Positions 22,976-33,839 of a stretch of 64,000 bases of DNA are shown here, piece after piece. The notes beneath the pieces were generated by a model. The model had not been told where the DNA came from. It saw nothing but the letters and a program-made list of their open reading frames with translations, and ran no database searches. Within the stretch, counting starts at the first letter, position 1. Each line of letters begins with the position of its first letter. Position numbers and translations under genes: made by a program. This stretch comes from Ceratotherium simum simum (Eukaryota > Chordata > Mammalia > Perissodactyla > Rhinocerotidae), in NCBI RefSeq assembly GCF_000283155.1, contig NW_004454170.1, positions 10,869,594 through 10,933,593 on the forward strand, given 5' to 3'.

Positions 22976-23118
22976 AACACATACATGGTGCTCCCCACAT
23001 GCCAGGCACTGAGAGAGAGGTAGAGCAACTAGGCCAAGGTAACACTGTGGGAAAAGGTGAACTGGGATTCAAGCCCAGGCAGTGTGGTTCCAGAGTCCAC
23101 ACTCTTGACCACTTCCGT
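22976..23118 (+). mobile_element. MIR SINE fragment, plus strand
   Basis: CACATGCCAGGCACTGAGAG, GCCAAGGTAACACTG and GGGATTCAAGCCCAGGCAGT, then TCCAGAGTCCACACTCTTGA: the MIR 3' half in sense orientation. It abuts the minus-strand MIR, so the two copies form a tail-to-head inverted pair. Confidence 0.8.
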
Positions 23119-24130
23119 CTACTGTTCATTTGGTTTCTCTACTTCATAGTTCCTGCTTCCATATAACTGTAATTTGCTTTAATTCCTTACGGCCTTGATT
23201 CTGCCCCATGGCTTTATGCACAGTTTCTGCCTCTGGCTTCACTACCAACTGCCTGATTTTTCTCCAATCTGAGAGAGAGAGAGAGCAAGAGCAGAGAGAG
23301 AGGTTGAGATGATGGACCCAGCTCCTCTTTTGTGTCTGGCCATGCCGTAGGTTGTTGGCTGGCCCTGTATCTGTTGTCCTTAGATCATGGCCCTTGCCCC
23401 TCCACTCAGCTGGGGTTTGGAAAGGAGTAGAAAGCTACTACCTCAACAGTGACTGTGACTGGAGCAAATTCTCTTCAAAGGGGATCTAAGGGCAAGATGG
23501 CGCCATGATTGACCTGCTGAGTACACTGCAGTAAAAGCTTTTGGCCCTGCAGTCCTTTCCTCTGAAAATGGATCTCCTGGTTTTGGACCTGGTTTTGACT
23601 AGGTGAGTAACAAGATGGAATGATGGCCTTGGGAAGGATTTTGTACATGGAAGGATGCCAGTAATGTGTCTTCAGAATTTCAGGATATGGCTGTGATGGA
23701 AACTAAGTTTTAGCGACCCACTCATACCAGATGACATTAGATATTTGCAGAAGGAACACCATTTCTGAGTGGATTGGAGATGCAATGATTGTCCAAACTC
23801 TCTTACCACACACCAGGCTGTATTCTCAGAACGTCATGTCTGGCATTGAGTAACAATCACTTAAGGCTCATTTAACCCTTCACTCAGTCACTCATTCAAC
23901 CTCTATGGGGCACCCACCAGTTCTAAGGGGGTGTAAGACAGCCCCTGTGACTGGTGTAGATGATTCACTGAAAAAGGAATCAGAAAATAAACACCTGTCC
24001 ATATTTATTCAGCACAATCCAATAGAGGGAGAGGAAAAGAAAGAGAGAGAATGAGATCTGAATACTAATGTCTGGTAGTTATTATTGGTCATCAATGTGA
24101 TGATTTGCAATTAGTTAGCAAATAGTGTGC
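23119..24130. other. Mostly unassigned DNA with a short GA run
   Basis: A (GA)n tract lies at 23271-23285 with a further GA-rich piece to 23302. A weak old-repeat start (ACTCATTCAACCTCTATGGG) is at 23890. No gene is seen. Confidence 0.4.
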
Positions 24131-24134
24131 TTTC

Positions 24135-24270
24135 GATGCTATGACTCAGCAACTATGTGACCTTAGATCAGTCCCTTATATTTAAAAGCGAATAATAATT
24201 CCTGGGGGATTTTATAAGAATTAGAGATAATAGATGTCTGGCTTGGTGCCTGGTGCTATTACTTTTAGGC
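24135..24270 (-). mobile_element. Diverged MIR fragment, minus strand
   Basis: CAGCAACTATGTGACCTTAG, AATTCCTGGGGGATTTTATA and TCTGGCTTGGTGCCTGG follow reverse-complement MIR order with many changes. Confidence 0.5.
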
Positions 24271-24419
24271 AGCATTTTCCCTGGAGTGGAAAGTGGCAAT
24301 TCATCCTGTTCCTTTTGCTCTTACTTTATGTTCATTAACCAACTTTCTGACACGTAATTTGCTCCTCTGAGGCAATCATTCCAGGAGAGAGTGTTCTGAA
24401 TGACCAATGTGAATTATCC

Positions 24420-24600
24420 TCTAAGATATATTTCCCACGGTAAATTGATAAATCAATGAAAATATTAGCATTCTGGTTGGCAAATTAGGCTCCTGCTAAT
24501 TTGGTTACCGGAGTAACTTCCCCGCGTATGACCTATTCTAAATGAACAGGTTTAATCACGTTTCAGGATCCCCAAATTTGAGGACTTGGGTGGTAACTAA
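24420..24600. promoter_or_regulatory. Candidate conserved non-coding element
   Basis: Repeat-free, with dense homeodomain-like AT cores: GATAAATCAATGAAAATATT, TGCTAATTTGGTTAC and GGTTTAATCACG. Only texture supports this. Confidence 0.25.
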
Positions 24601-25089
24601 CACCTGCCAGGTACTGCCTACCCATGAGGGCTGACCTAAGCAGGCAGCTGGCCTCGTCTGGAGCTCCTACCTGAAAAGGATCCATTGACTTGGCGATGCT
24701 GGTGGGCTGTTTGAAACAGGGACATCCTGAGAACCGGTACCCAGGTTAGGCCTCTCACAATTGACCAGCTAAGAGGTAAAACTGGCCTGAATTAAGATGG
24801 TAGTAATGGGCATGGTAAGCAGGAAAAGGACATGTGGAGAAACTGAAGAGAGTTGGTAGCATTTAGAATCATCACTTTGCAAAATTTCACAATTAGAGAT
24901 TATCCACATCAACCTGCCTGCTTTTCACCTGGGAATCATGAGCTCTTGGTGATGTGCTCTGGTTCTGTGTTCAGGTACCACGGGTCAGGTCCCTGGTGGA
25001 CACACTGCATTGCGGGGCTCCGGAGTGATTCTATTATAGCCTCGAGTGTTTTGCTAAAACACACCGCACAATAGCCATCTCAAGTACGC

Positions 25090-25680
25090 CTGGGCATGGC
25101 TTGAGCTGCGGATACATATGCTGGGTGTATTAATCAAGTTTAATAGACCCCAATGTTTGAAACAATGCCTTAAATTTTTTTTTTCAGAGACCGCACAGAA
25201 GTGTGGCATTGTACAGCAAATGAAAGTGTTGCTACAATGCCTGTAAATCAGAGCTTTAAACTATGTTTCAATTATCCTTCTATTATCCAGCTGGTATTTA
25301 AGCATGTTTATTATTCAAATCAGCAGCGAATGTGCTGCTGTTGTGTAAACAACTGTCACTTGCTGAAACAATGATTAGGAGGCACCATCCCATTCAGGTG
25401 TACTTAGGAGTACTTATGCCCCAGCCACTTGTATTTAAATATCATGCAAACACAATGCATGAGTGACTACTTTCTCTCCTGTTCCCAATGCCTCCTGCCA
25501 ATTCTATTACATTAAGAGGGAAATCTATTAAATTTTTCATTTATACACATCCGTACACTGTTTTTACCCATTGTATCATTAAGGCTTAGATTAATATAAT
25601 AGATATGCTGAGAGATACCGTGTGCATTGAAAAAGCCTGTTCAAAATAAAAGCCAATTTCTCTGCATTATTTGGGGGTGT
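25090..25680. promoter_or_regulatory. Candidate conserved non-coding element
   Basis: About 590 bp free of recognisable repeats, with a mixture typical of long vertebrate CNEs. Factor-like words include GTATTAATCAAGTTTAATAG, the FOX-type GTGTAAACAAC, AAATATCATGCAAACAC (octamer-like) and TTAGATTAATATAATAG. It lies next to a (GT)n tract. No conserved open frame is present. Function is inferred from sequence texture only. Confidence 0.35.
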
Positions 25681-25895
25681 TGGGAAGCTTTTGTGAAAAC
25701 AATGCAAAGAAAATTATTTTCTGAATAAAAAGCATGATACGGAGAAAAGAAAAATTTGTCCCCCAGAAAGAGCAATCTTGAACCTTTATTAGCTCCATTA
25801 CCAATTCAGCATATGAAAAATTGAGAGCCAGAAAATAGGACATTTGTTGAATGAATCTGCGTCTCTTTTGAAGGTTCTCTGCTATCACTGGGAAG

Positions 25896-25897
<2 letters not shown>

Positions 25898-25941
<44 letters not shown>
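25898..25941. repeat. (GT)n microsatellite, 22 units
   Basis: An uninterrupted 44-bp run of GT. Long pure dinucleotide runs are usually polymorphic in length. Confidence 0.98.
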
Positions 25942-25942
<1 letters not shown>

Positions 25943-26463
25943 AGGGCAGAGGTTCTGGGTGGTACTTGCTGGGCAGAGCTTGGAATTGCTACTAGGCTAT
26001 GTTCCCAATGAGTTTATCTTTTTTTCTTAAGCCTCAGTTTCCACGTATAAACCAGGGAGGCAAGTTTTTGAGTACCAGGGCATTGTAAAGGTGAGGAATC
26101 ACAGTCTGATCAAATGATTGATACTACCAGGGATTTTGCATTATCTGAGGTATGTTTGGGAGGCTCAATAAGTTCCTGTTGACTGATTTCAGTTGCTAAA
26201 CTGCAAATACTATCTACTGTGCTTCGGGAACCACTGACAAAAGGGGGTGGTTGATAGAGAGAAGGGGGTACTGATAGGATTTGGATTTGGGTTTGGAAAT
26301 GCACGCTCAGCAAATTCCTTGAGTACATAGCAAAATCTCCCAAGTGGGTTGTAAAAGAGCTTTGACTTCATCCTTGGAGGTAATGGGAATAATGTCCAAA
26401 TACTGCCATCTTAATTGATTTTATAGTACAATAAGCGCCTAGTTCCTTAGACTCTGTAATATA

Positions 26464-26591
26464 TAGGATAACCATATAATTTATCACACAGCTTGGGACA
26501 TTTTGAGAGTGAGAAGTATTAAATAATTATGGCAGGACATCAGGTGTAAACCAGCACTGTTCTGGGTAAAACTGTACATATGATCACCCTA
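26464..26591. mobile_element. Short DNA transposon relic with terminal inverted repeats
   Basis: A 128-bp block. TAGGATAACCATATAATTTA at the left end is the imperfect inverse of TGTACATATGATCACCCTA at the right end. Internal GGGACATTTTGAGAGTGAGA fits an old non-autonomous element I cannot name. Confidence 0.55.
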
Positions 26592-26739
26592 AAATTGCAT
26601 GGCTAAAGACCAAATCCGGTCAAGACTTAAAGCAAGGAAGGAGAATGAAAAAATACTGTCTCAGGGGTCTGACTATATCCTTCTTTTGAGATTGGTTATT
26701 GTTTCATCTTTAAAGAAAAGTAAGATAATCTCTTTTTTT

Positions 26740-27020
26740 GACTAATTAGAGCCCACAAAGGCAAGTAAACTCAACTTTTGGAAAATACAATAAGCAAAAT
26801 CCATTTTTCCATATTAGATAAATTAGCGAATGGTTTACTTTTCAAAATAATTATTGCATAATGGAGAGACGTACCAGATTCCTAGCCAGCAACCTATTTT
26901 TGTTTGTGATTTAATTGAGCTAAGTCTTGCCTAGAGAATATCTTTTACACAAATGTGAAGTCTTTAATTTACACACAATTTTAATTTCTTAGCAGGGACT
27001 TGGGCTCAGTCAACAGAGTC
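26740..27020. promoter_or_regulatory. Candidate conserved non-coding element
   Basis: Repeat-free AT-rich stretch with many TAAT/ATTA cores: GACTAATTAGAGCCC, AATTATTGCATAATGG and GATTTAATTGAGCTAAG. CNE status is inferred. Confidence 0.3.
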
Positions 27021-27429
27021 AAATGATGACACTTGGGATCCACATATATGATAACTGACCAATAAAGACCAATTCTTAGGTATTAGAGGGTAGGCAGGAC
27101 CTAGGTTAATGAATTTCATAATTTTCTCCCCTGCAAAGACAGCACCCAGAGATTACAAACTTTAATGCTGGTATATAAAAATCGTTTTCATCCCTTAGAT
27201 AACCAATTTTTATACCCATGTCCCGTGATTTCTATGGCTGTTTTTAGCTCTTTTATGATGTCTATAGATGTATTTCTTTTATTGAAGCCCATGTTCTGAA
27301 ATATTTTTCATTGGTGGAGGAAAAATGTCAATTAGTTGTTTCATACATTTATCAAACAGGAGAATATCTGGTCTCTTTCCCATCTAGGCAGACTGATTCT
27401 CACAACTCTGCCTCCAGTATCTTGGGCAG

Positions 27430-27700
27430 CCTGTTTCCCAACAACTTCTTGGGTTCCGGCTTACAATAGGGTGCTAATTCGTTTACTGGAGGGCTAATTG
27501 CTGGGGTGACATTGAACAGCATTATTATGCCGCTTGGTGTAATATTCAGCAGCTAACGTAGTTCCCCCTTCAATTATGTGCTCTGTCGTCTCCTAGGCCC
27601 CATACATTACCTGCACCTGTTCGTAAACAAGTTTCCTCCATTATGTACTTGTAATAATTCCTAGTGCCAATCACCAGATCCTGAATACCTACAACAAACC
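27430..27700. promoter_or_regulatory. Candidate conserved non-coding element
   Basis: GGGTGCTAATTCGTTTACTG, GGCTAATTGCTGGGGTGACA and GTTCGTAAACAAGTTTCC (FOX-like) in a repeat-free segment. No coding signal. Inferred only. Confidence 0.3.
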
Positions 27701-28009
27701 CTTCAGTGTCTCCAACTGCCTGACTTCTTTTATCCAAAAGTTAGACACGCTTTTATCTTTGTCTTTTAAGCTCATTTGATGGAGGTAAGGACAGTGTAGT
27801 TTGTTTTTGTTGTTGATGGAACATTGATAGGGTTTCTGCTGAGGTCTATTCCACACTCCCTAACTAAATGTGGTGAAACTCCAGGCAGGGTTTACTGGCC
27901 AAATCCTAGGTGTTAACAAGGCTGGTTGTAAAAATAGCCTAAGCAATACAAATTGCGGCTGCCAACTATTTTGTATCTCCCTCGTTAATGGAGTACAGTG
28001 GTTTTGTGA

Positions 28010-28310
28010 GTCTTGTTTGACCCTGTTCATCCTTCAAGGTTTCCGCTTTAAGTCCTCTTTTCTCTGGGAAACCATTCTCCACTATTCTGACCCCGTTCAG
28101 TTCCTCCTTGGATTTATAGGAGCCTGTTTGTAACGGTTTGTGCTTAACCGTATTCTACCATTATTTGATGCTGTTTCCCAGGCTTTCCTTATCTACCAAA
28201 TATAAGCTTTTTTCAGGGGGAAGGGGGGACCTTTCACTTCTATGATTGCTTTAGTGCCTAGCACAGGGCTGAGGTCATAGGGAATTAATAAACACGAATT
28301 TAGCAATATT
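28010..28310 (+). mobile_element. L2 LINE fragment
   Basis: CATCCTTCAAGGTTTCCGCT, TTAAGTCCTCTTTTCTCTGG, TAGTGCCTAGCACAGGGCTG and AATTAATAAACACGAATTTA follow the L2 3' order, in sense orientation. Confidence 0.6.
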
Positions 28311-28672
28311 GATTGAGTACTCACTGTATGCAAAGCTTGGTGCTCAGTGCTGGGGGAAGATACAATAAAAAATGTATTCCTTACCATCAGAGGGGTTTCT
28401 GAGATAGGATAAATCCAAAGGAGAGGTGATAAAAGAAGCTGGATTTTAAACTCGTATAGCTAGACTTCAAAGGAATAATATACTTGTGGAAACTGGAGCT
28501 ATGACATGCCATAATTTGAGAAAAATCTTCAATTATAAGATTAGAATATCTCTTAGGAATTGAAAAATGTTGGGGAATGTCCTTTTTAGAAATAGGAATG
28601 GCTTACTAGCCTGGCACAAAGGCTGAATGCTGGAGGAACCTTTCTCTGAACGGCTGTGAGCGTCTGTGTTGA

Positions 28673-28742
28673 AGCTGTGTGGCTTTGGGAAGCTGTGTGC
28701 CTTTGGGATTCTGTATGGCTTTGAGAAGGTGTGGCTTTGGGA
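28673..28742. repeat. 18-bp minisatellite, four units
   Basis: Units AGCTGTGTGGCTTTGGGA (28673), AGCTGTGTGCCTTTGGGA (28691), TTCTGTATGGCTTTGAGA (28709) and a 16-bp last unit (28727). Related decayed units may extend upstream to about 28650. The period is a multiple of three, so it creates a repetitive open frame on the minus strand. Confidence 0.85.
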
Positions 28743-29005
28743 ATCAGCTCTCCGAGGGCAGGACAGGGCTGGGAAGGTCACACCTGCATGGCGTGGCTCT
28801 AGCACACTGGGGCTGGCTGTTTGCAGCATCCGGGAGAAGCAGTCTGGCCAGGCATTGGCATTTCGCAGAGGGTATTGGTGGTGGCAGCAGGGAGAGGTAT
28901 CTTGATGAGGAGAGTACCATCGGGGAGCAAATGAACTTGTAGACATTGCTTTGGGGTTCCCCAGAAGCAACTAGAGAGACTTTTGGTGTAGGAAAGGCAT
29001 TCCTT
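28743..29005. other. No recognisable feature
   Basis: GC-balanced DNA whose overlapping frames on both strands depend on the minisatellite or on chance. No family motif is seen. Confidence 0.35.
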
Positions 29006-29009
29006 CACT

Positions 29010-29545
29010 CCTCTGCTCTGAATCCTCGAGCAGCTCTTCATTCCTCTTGGAAGAAAGGCCAAAGTCCTTACAACGGCCTGTAAGGCCCATATAATCCAGG
29101 CTCCTGTTACCCCTATGACATCATCTACTCTGGCTTCTCCAGCTACATGGACCTCCTTACTTTTCCTCAAATAAACTACATCCTAGCCTGCCTCAGGGCC
29201 TTCGCACCAGCTGTTGCCCATGCCAAGCTTTCCTCCTGGCTCACCCCTCTCCCCTCCTTCAAGTCTTTGTTTAAAGGTCACCTTCTCAAGGATGTGTCCC
29301 TTCACTACTGCCCTTCCTCTAGCACTCCTCTTTCCCCTTCCCTTGCTCTATCTTTTTCCATGCACTTGTCACCCTCCAATACATCATTTATTCAGTTTTT
29401 GTTTATTTTCAGTCTTTCCACTTACAGAATGTAAACTCCATAATGGCACAGAGTTTTGCGCATTTGCTCTCTGATGTTCTCCCGTTCCTAGATCATCACC
29501 CACAATGTGCTCTGTAAGTCTTTATGAATGAGCGAATGAACAGGA
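29010..29545 (+). mobile_element. L2 LINE, long 3' fragment
   Basis: AAAGGCCAAAGTCCTTACAA, GGCCTGTAAGGCCCATATAA, CTCAGGGCCTTCGCACCAGC, TCAAGTCTTTGTTTAAAGGT and ACAGAATGTAAACTCCATAA are in exact L2 order up to the 3' end (ATGAATGAGCGAATGAAC). The 95-aa and 86-aa frames are L2 relics. Confidence 0.88.
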
Positions 29546-29979
29546 GGGTCTTGATTGGTGGTGGTGATGGTCAGCTTTTAAGGTTACCCTGACTTCGTTT
29601 GCGCTCTTAGCTAGTTATGCTTGGGGACATTCATATCACAATTGTCATGAGGCTCTATCTTCATTTCTGACTGATTTTTACAGTATGTCTTAAAGTTCCA
29701 TTAAAAAGTTTTTCTATTCCTTAGTGTCTCTGAAAGTAATTCAGGGTCTTTAAACCAACATTTAAATGCCCAAAGGAAGAACCTGGCAGGGAACTGCAGA
29801 GCGAATATTTTTATAAAAGGGAGAAATTCTTTGGTAACTTGAACAATTGCTGCCTCCATATTTGGAGCCAAATAAATCAACCTTTAGGGGAAACAATTCT
29901 TGCCCCGATGTAGGGTCTTTTATAAACTGAGAGGACAGATCCATCTCAGCTGCTGTAACTAGAATCACAGGCTCCCCCA
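29546..29979. other. No recognisable feature
   Basis: Repeat-poor DNA without coding signal. Confidence 0.4.
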
Positions 29980-30360
29980 GCCTGCTACTTAAGAAGATGT
30001 TAATGGCCAGCTTATTAGCCCATTAGCAACTGCTTTAGCCCATTAGTAGACATTTAAGTGGTACAAACTGCTGGGAGTTCCAGCGGGGCGAGGGTTGGTT
30101 GACTTCATGGCTGTGACTCCTTGCTTTGGCAAATTATCTGTGTGGCAGGGCAGGTTTCCTTATGTAGCGTTTACTTGTAATGAGGCACACCTGTACTGCA
30201 TTTCCCATCTGGGCTGGAATTTTTAGGGCAATCATTTGGAAAGGGGTAGTTTTGTCCTTGTAAACTGCAGACACTCAGCTGCTGATGACCTGACCATTAG
30301 CCACGTATCTCTAATTGCCACGCCTCTGCCCGTGCTGCTACTTCCAACAACATAGGAATT
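29980..30360. promoter_or_regulatory. Candidate conserved non-coding element with paired 12-mers
   Basis: Repeat-free and rich in ATTA/TAAT cores. The 12-mer TTAGCCCATTAG occurs twice without mismatch, at 30015-30026 and 30035-30046, 20 bp apart. Further words are TAATGAGGCACACCTG and GACCATTAGCCACG. This looks like clustered homeodomain-type sites. Function is inferred. Confidence 0.4.
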
Positions 30361-30466
30361 ATTTAAAAACTCTGGTGATTAGAGGAGATGTTTCCAGACC
30401 TGGAGGGTGGCCCCTATGTGGACTGCAAAGAGTTAGCCTGCTCTGATTCTTGATTGGTTTTATTCC

Positions 30467-31269
30467 TATAGTAGGTAGAATAGTGGCCCCCGCCAAAGGT
30501 GACCATGTCTGAATCCTTGGAACCTGTGAATATGTTACCTTACAAAAGGGAATTTGCAGATGTGATTAAGTTAGGGACCCTGAGATGGGGAGATTAGCCT
30601 GTATTATCCAGGTGGGCCCAACGTAATCACAAGGGTCCTTTATTTTTTTGTGGTTGTTGTGAGGAAGATCAGCCCTCAGCTAACGTCTGTGGTAATCCTC
30701 CTCTTTTTGCTGAGGAAGACCGGCTCTGAGCTAACATCTATTGCCAATCCTCCTCCTTTTTTTTTTCCCCCCAAAGCCCCAGTAGATAGTTATATGTCAC
30801 AGTTGCACATCCTTCTAGTTGCTGTATGTGGGACGCAGCCTCAACATGGCCGGAGAAGCGGTGTGTCGGTGCGCACCTGGGATCCGAACCTGGGCCGCCA
30901 GTAGCAGAGCATGCGCACTTAACCGCTAAGCCACGGGGTCGGCCCACAAGGGTCCTTTAATGTGGAAGAAGGAGGCAGAAGAGGAGTTAGAGTGATGCGA
31001 TGTGATAAGACGTCCCTGTTGCTTGAAGATGAAGGAGGAGGGCAGTGAGCAGAGGAATGTGGGCAGCCTCTAGAAGTGGGAAACAGCAAGGAAATGAATT
31101 CTCCTTGTAGAGTCTCCAGAAAGGAACACAGTCCTGCTGACACCTTGATCTTTGTCCAGTGAGACACATTTCAACTTCTGACCTCAGAACTGTAAGATAA
31201 TAAATTTGTGTTGTTTTAAGCCATCACATTTATGGTCATTTGTCACAGCAACAATAGGAAACTAATACA
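30467..31269 (+). mobile_element. MLT1-type LTR split by an ERE
   Basis: The LTR pieces are 30467-30642 and 30960-31269. They contain GTAGGTAGAATAGTGGCCCC, GGAACCTGTGAATATGTTAC, GCTGACACCTTGATCTTTGT, AATAAATTTGTGTTGTTTTA and the terminal GGAAACTAATACA. It is a solo LTR without internal ERV sequence. The ERE at 30643-30944 broke it. Confidence 0.88.
30628..30959 (-). mobile_element. ERE SINE, minus strand, long form, perfect target-site duplication
   Basis: Body about 30643-30944. It has two reverse-complement tail modules, the CCCCAAAGCCCCAGTAGATA / 'GTTGCACATCCTTCTAG' middle module and the tRNA-like head (GGGATCCGAACCTGGG...CGGCCC). CACAAGGGTCCTTTA at 30628-30642 and 30945-30959 is identical over 15 bp. 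It sits inside an MLT1 LTR. Confidence 0.95.
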
Positions 31270-32200
31270 GCACTCAAGGTGGTCGGTGGACTTTGTGGCA
31301 GGGCAATTGAAGACACAGAGATAGTAAATCCCTGTTCTTAAGGTATTGGGGTGGCAGAAAATGGACACAAAAAGCAGGTTTTCTACAACCATATTTGGAG
31401 AGTACAAACTTAGTCTTCACCCCATTCTTAATATGGCACTTTAGCAGGAGCTAAAAAACAAAACAAAAACAAAGTCCCCCAAACTTTCCACCCCAGACTC
31501 TGTGGCATGCACAGCATTTTAACAGAGGAGGATAAATACATTTACACCTGAAATAGCTTAAAACATCAAGCTACATGGTCCAAAGCACCCAGTACAAGAA
31601 CAGAATAATATTGCACAAAGTGGGTGGCGAAGTAGCCTGAAGACACAAAGTAATGCAGATGAGTAGCTTTCTAGGTGCACCATGCCCCAGTTCAGCCATC
31701 CTCATAGCCATCAACAAAATAGACTCTGTGATGGCCCTTGGTTCCCGATATCTTGCACTGAAGTGCTCACAGATATTGCCAGTGCCGTGACTTCCATGAT
31801 GCTTATGACGTGTTGACTGTTTTTACCCATTTTATTAGTTCTCAACTATTTGATTAGTTCTGAGCTGTTTCAGTGGTCTTCTCAAGTCCATTCTTCTCTT
31901 TCTTCACTATTCTCAGAATGCCTTTGGTGTTTGGAGTTTGTTTTGATCTTAGAGCCATTTTGAAACCTAAGGCATCTTATTAGGATTTTTTGTAACTTCT
32001 CAGCATTCTTACACCTGATTCACCAATTTAAAATCAAACTTCTAACCTTTGATTGATAAATGCTGAGGGAAGTATATATTCTCGTAAATAGTCTTTGGCA
32101 TTGTATCAAGTTCAAAATTGGTGATAAGTACCTGACATTACACATACCAAAATTCTAAGCTTAATTTTATAGAACTTTCAGAAAAGCATGTTATTGTTAC
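31270..32200. other. No recognisable gene or repeat
   Basis: About 930 bp of unique-looking DNA. A short A/C-rich run (AACAAAACAAAAACAAAG) lies near 31457. I looked for a processed-pseudogene tail and found none. Confidence 0.35.
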
Positions 32201-32655
32201 TGTAGTGAGTTGAACGGTGGTCCCCCAAAAGATATGTCCACATCTTAACCCCTAGAACCTGTGAATATGGTCTTATTTGGAAAAAGAATCTTTGCAGATA
32301 ACATTAAGGTTCTCAAGAGGACATCATCCTGGATTATCCAGGGGGCTCTAAATTCAATAATAAGTATCCTCATAAGAGGTAGAAGAGGAAAAGACACAGA
32401 CGCAGAGCAGAAGACCGTGTGGAGACGGAGGCAGAGACTAGAGTCACGCAACTACAAGCCAAGGAGTGCCTGGAGCCACCAGAAGCTGGAAGGGGCAAGG
32501 AAGGATTCCCCCCCGGAGCTTTTGGAGAGAGTGATGCTCTGCTGACACCTTGATTTCAGACTTCCTGCCTCCAGTCTGTGAGAGAATTAATTTCTGTTGT
32601 TTTAAGTCAACAAGTTTGTGTTAATTTGTTATGGCAGCCACTGGAAACTAATACA
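32201..32655 (+). mobile_element. MLT1-type solo LTR, complete
   Basis: It starts TGTAGTGAGTTGAACGGTGG, contains CCCAAAAGATATGTCCACAT, CTAGAACCTGTGAATATGGT, GCCACCAGAAGCTGGAAGGG, CTGACACCTTGATTTCAGAC and TTAATTTCTGTTGTTTTAAG, and ends GGAAACTAATACA. At about 455 bp it is the expected MLT1A/B length, bounded by TG...CA. Flanking 5-mers (GTTAC/GTCAT) are only partly alike. Confidence 0.93.
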
Positions 32656-33835
32656 GTCATAAAATATTCAGTACCTACTTGTTACCTGTTAATGTCAACA
32701 TTTATAAAATATCAGGCAGGGTTTTCATGAGATCATGGAATCACTGGACCACACTCATTCGCTGGAATGATTATATGAAAAAACCTCACCCAGCTGAACC
32801 TTTCAAAAACACCCTCGAGTGTTTTGCATATATAGGATGGTTGTTATCAGTCAAGGTTACAGAGTATTTTCACATACATGTACCCATGTGAGGCCATGGA
32901 GTGGGGGTGAAGTTATTTTAGGGAAGGATGATTGTAGGTGAGTTCTGAGTAAGACCTACATTGCTATATCCCAGAGAGAGAAGAGGGGAATGGGAGTCCC
33001 AGCTGATCCCTCCATTTTATAAGAAAATTTAATTAGTGGCCCCAGGAAGCATTTTCTTTGAATTGTATGTAACAACTGCATTCTCAGCAGATAGAGGGAG
33101 GCAGACCTTGGGGCAAGCAAATGGGAAAAATAATCTATAAAGTGTGTTCACAAAATATGACTGTTATTCCACCCTGGAACTTAATAGAAATCCTTTGACT
33201 GTTGTTCTGCAGTCAACAAGACTCATCTAATTGGTGACCATGGTAACAAAATCAGGTCATAGGGAGGTTCACGCTGAGATCAAGCATATGTAGATCTCCT
33301 AGTTCAAACATACATAAAGATAAGAACCTGTTGGTAAGAGTCTGAAATGTTAGTTGAAGATGGGCTCCTTCATACTGAGCTTATAAGACTAAGAAAATGA
33401 TCATTTGTTTGCAATAGCCACACGTTTTGCAGAAAAGGAAGAGATTTTTCTAATTCACTGGGGAGAAAGAGATAATTCAGAAATGTGAGACCAGACTGAG
33501 TGCATAGATGTTGCTTCATAGATCTGTGTAATTTACTCCCTGGGGTTTGTAGTGTGTCTGACTTATATTTTAGACATAATTAAGTAATCAGCAGTGTACA
33601 TTGTAAAATGAATGTTTAGGCTGCTTGAGGTTAAATTTTCACAGCCATAGCAGCTGCGTGGTACTAGCGACCACCCCTCCCCACAGCCAAATCCTCGCCC
33701 CTGCATACAGTCAGTTATTTAAAACCTGTGAATGGGACTAAAATTATTTCCACAGTCACCATTTTTCAGCAGATCTAAAGAGCAACCACATGGTAACCAC
33801 TGGATACCAGGATTACTGCACCTCATGCCAGTAAG
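32656..33835. other. No recognisable gene or repeat
   Basis: About 1.2 kb of unique-looking AT-rich sequence. Short frames such as 32679-32891 have no motif. Confidence 0.35.
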
Positions 33836-33839
33836 CATT

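Noticed and set aside
23493..23504. YY1-like word CAAGATGGCGCC
   Set aside because: A single short match in unassigned DNA, too weak to call a site.
28533..28970. 145-aa minus-strand frame with S/K/P/H repeats
   Set aside because: The repeat comes from an 18-bp minisatellite whose period is divisible by three. Kept as a finding, not as a gene.
31270..32200. Processed pseudogene
   Set aside because: Searched for a poly-A tail, flanking duplications and a long frame; none were seen.
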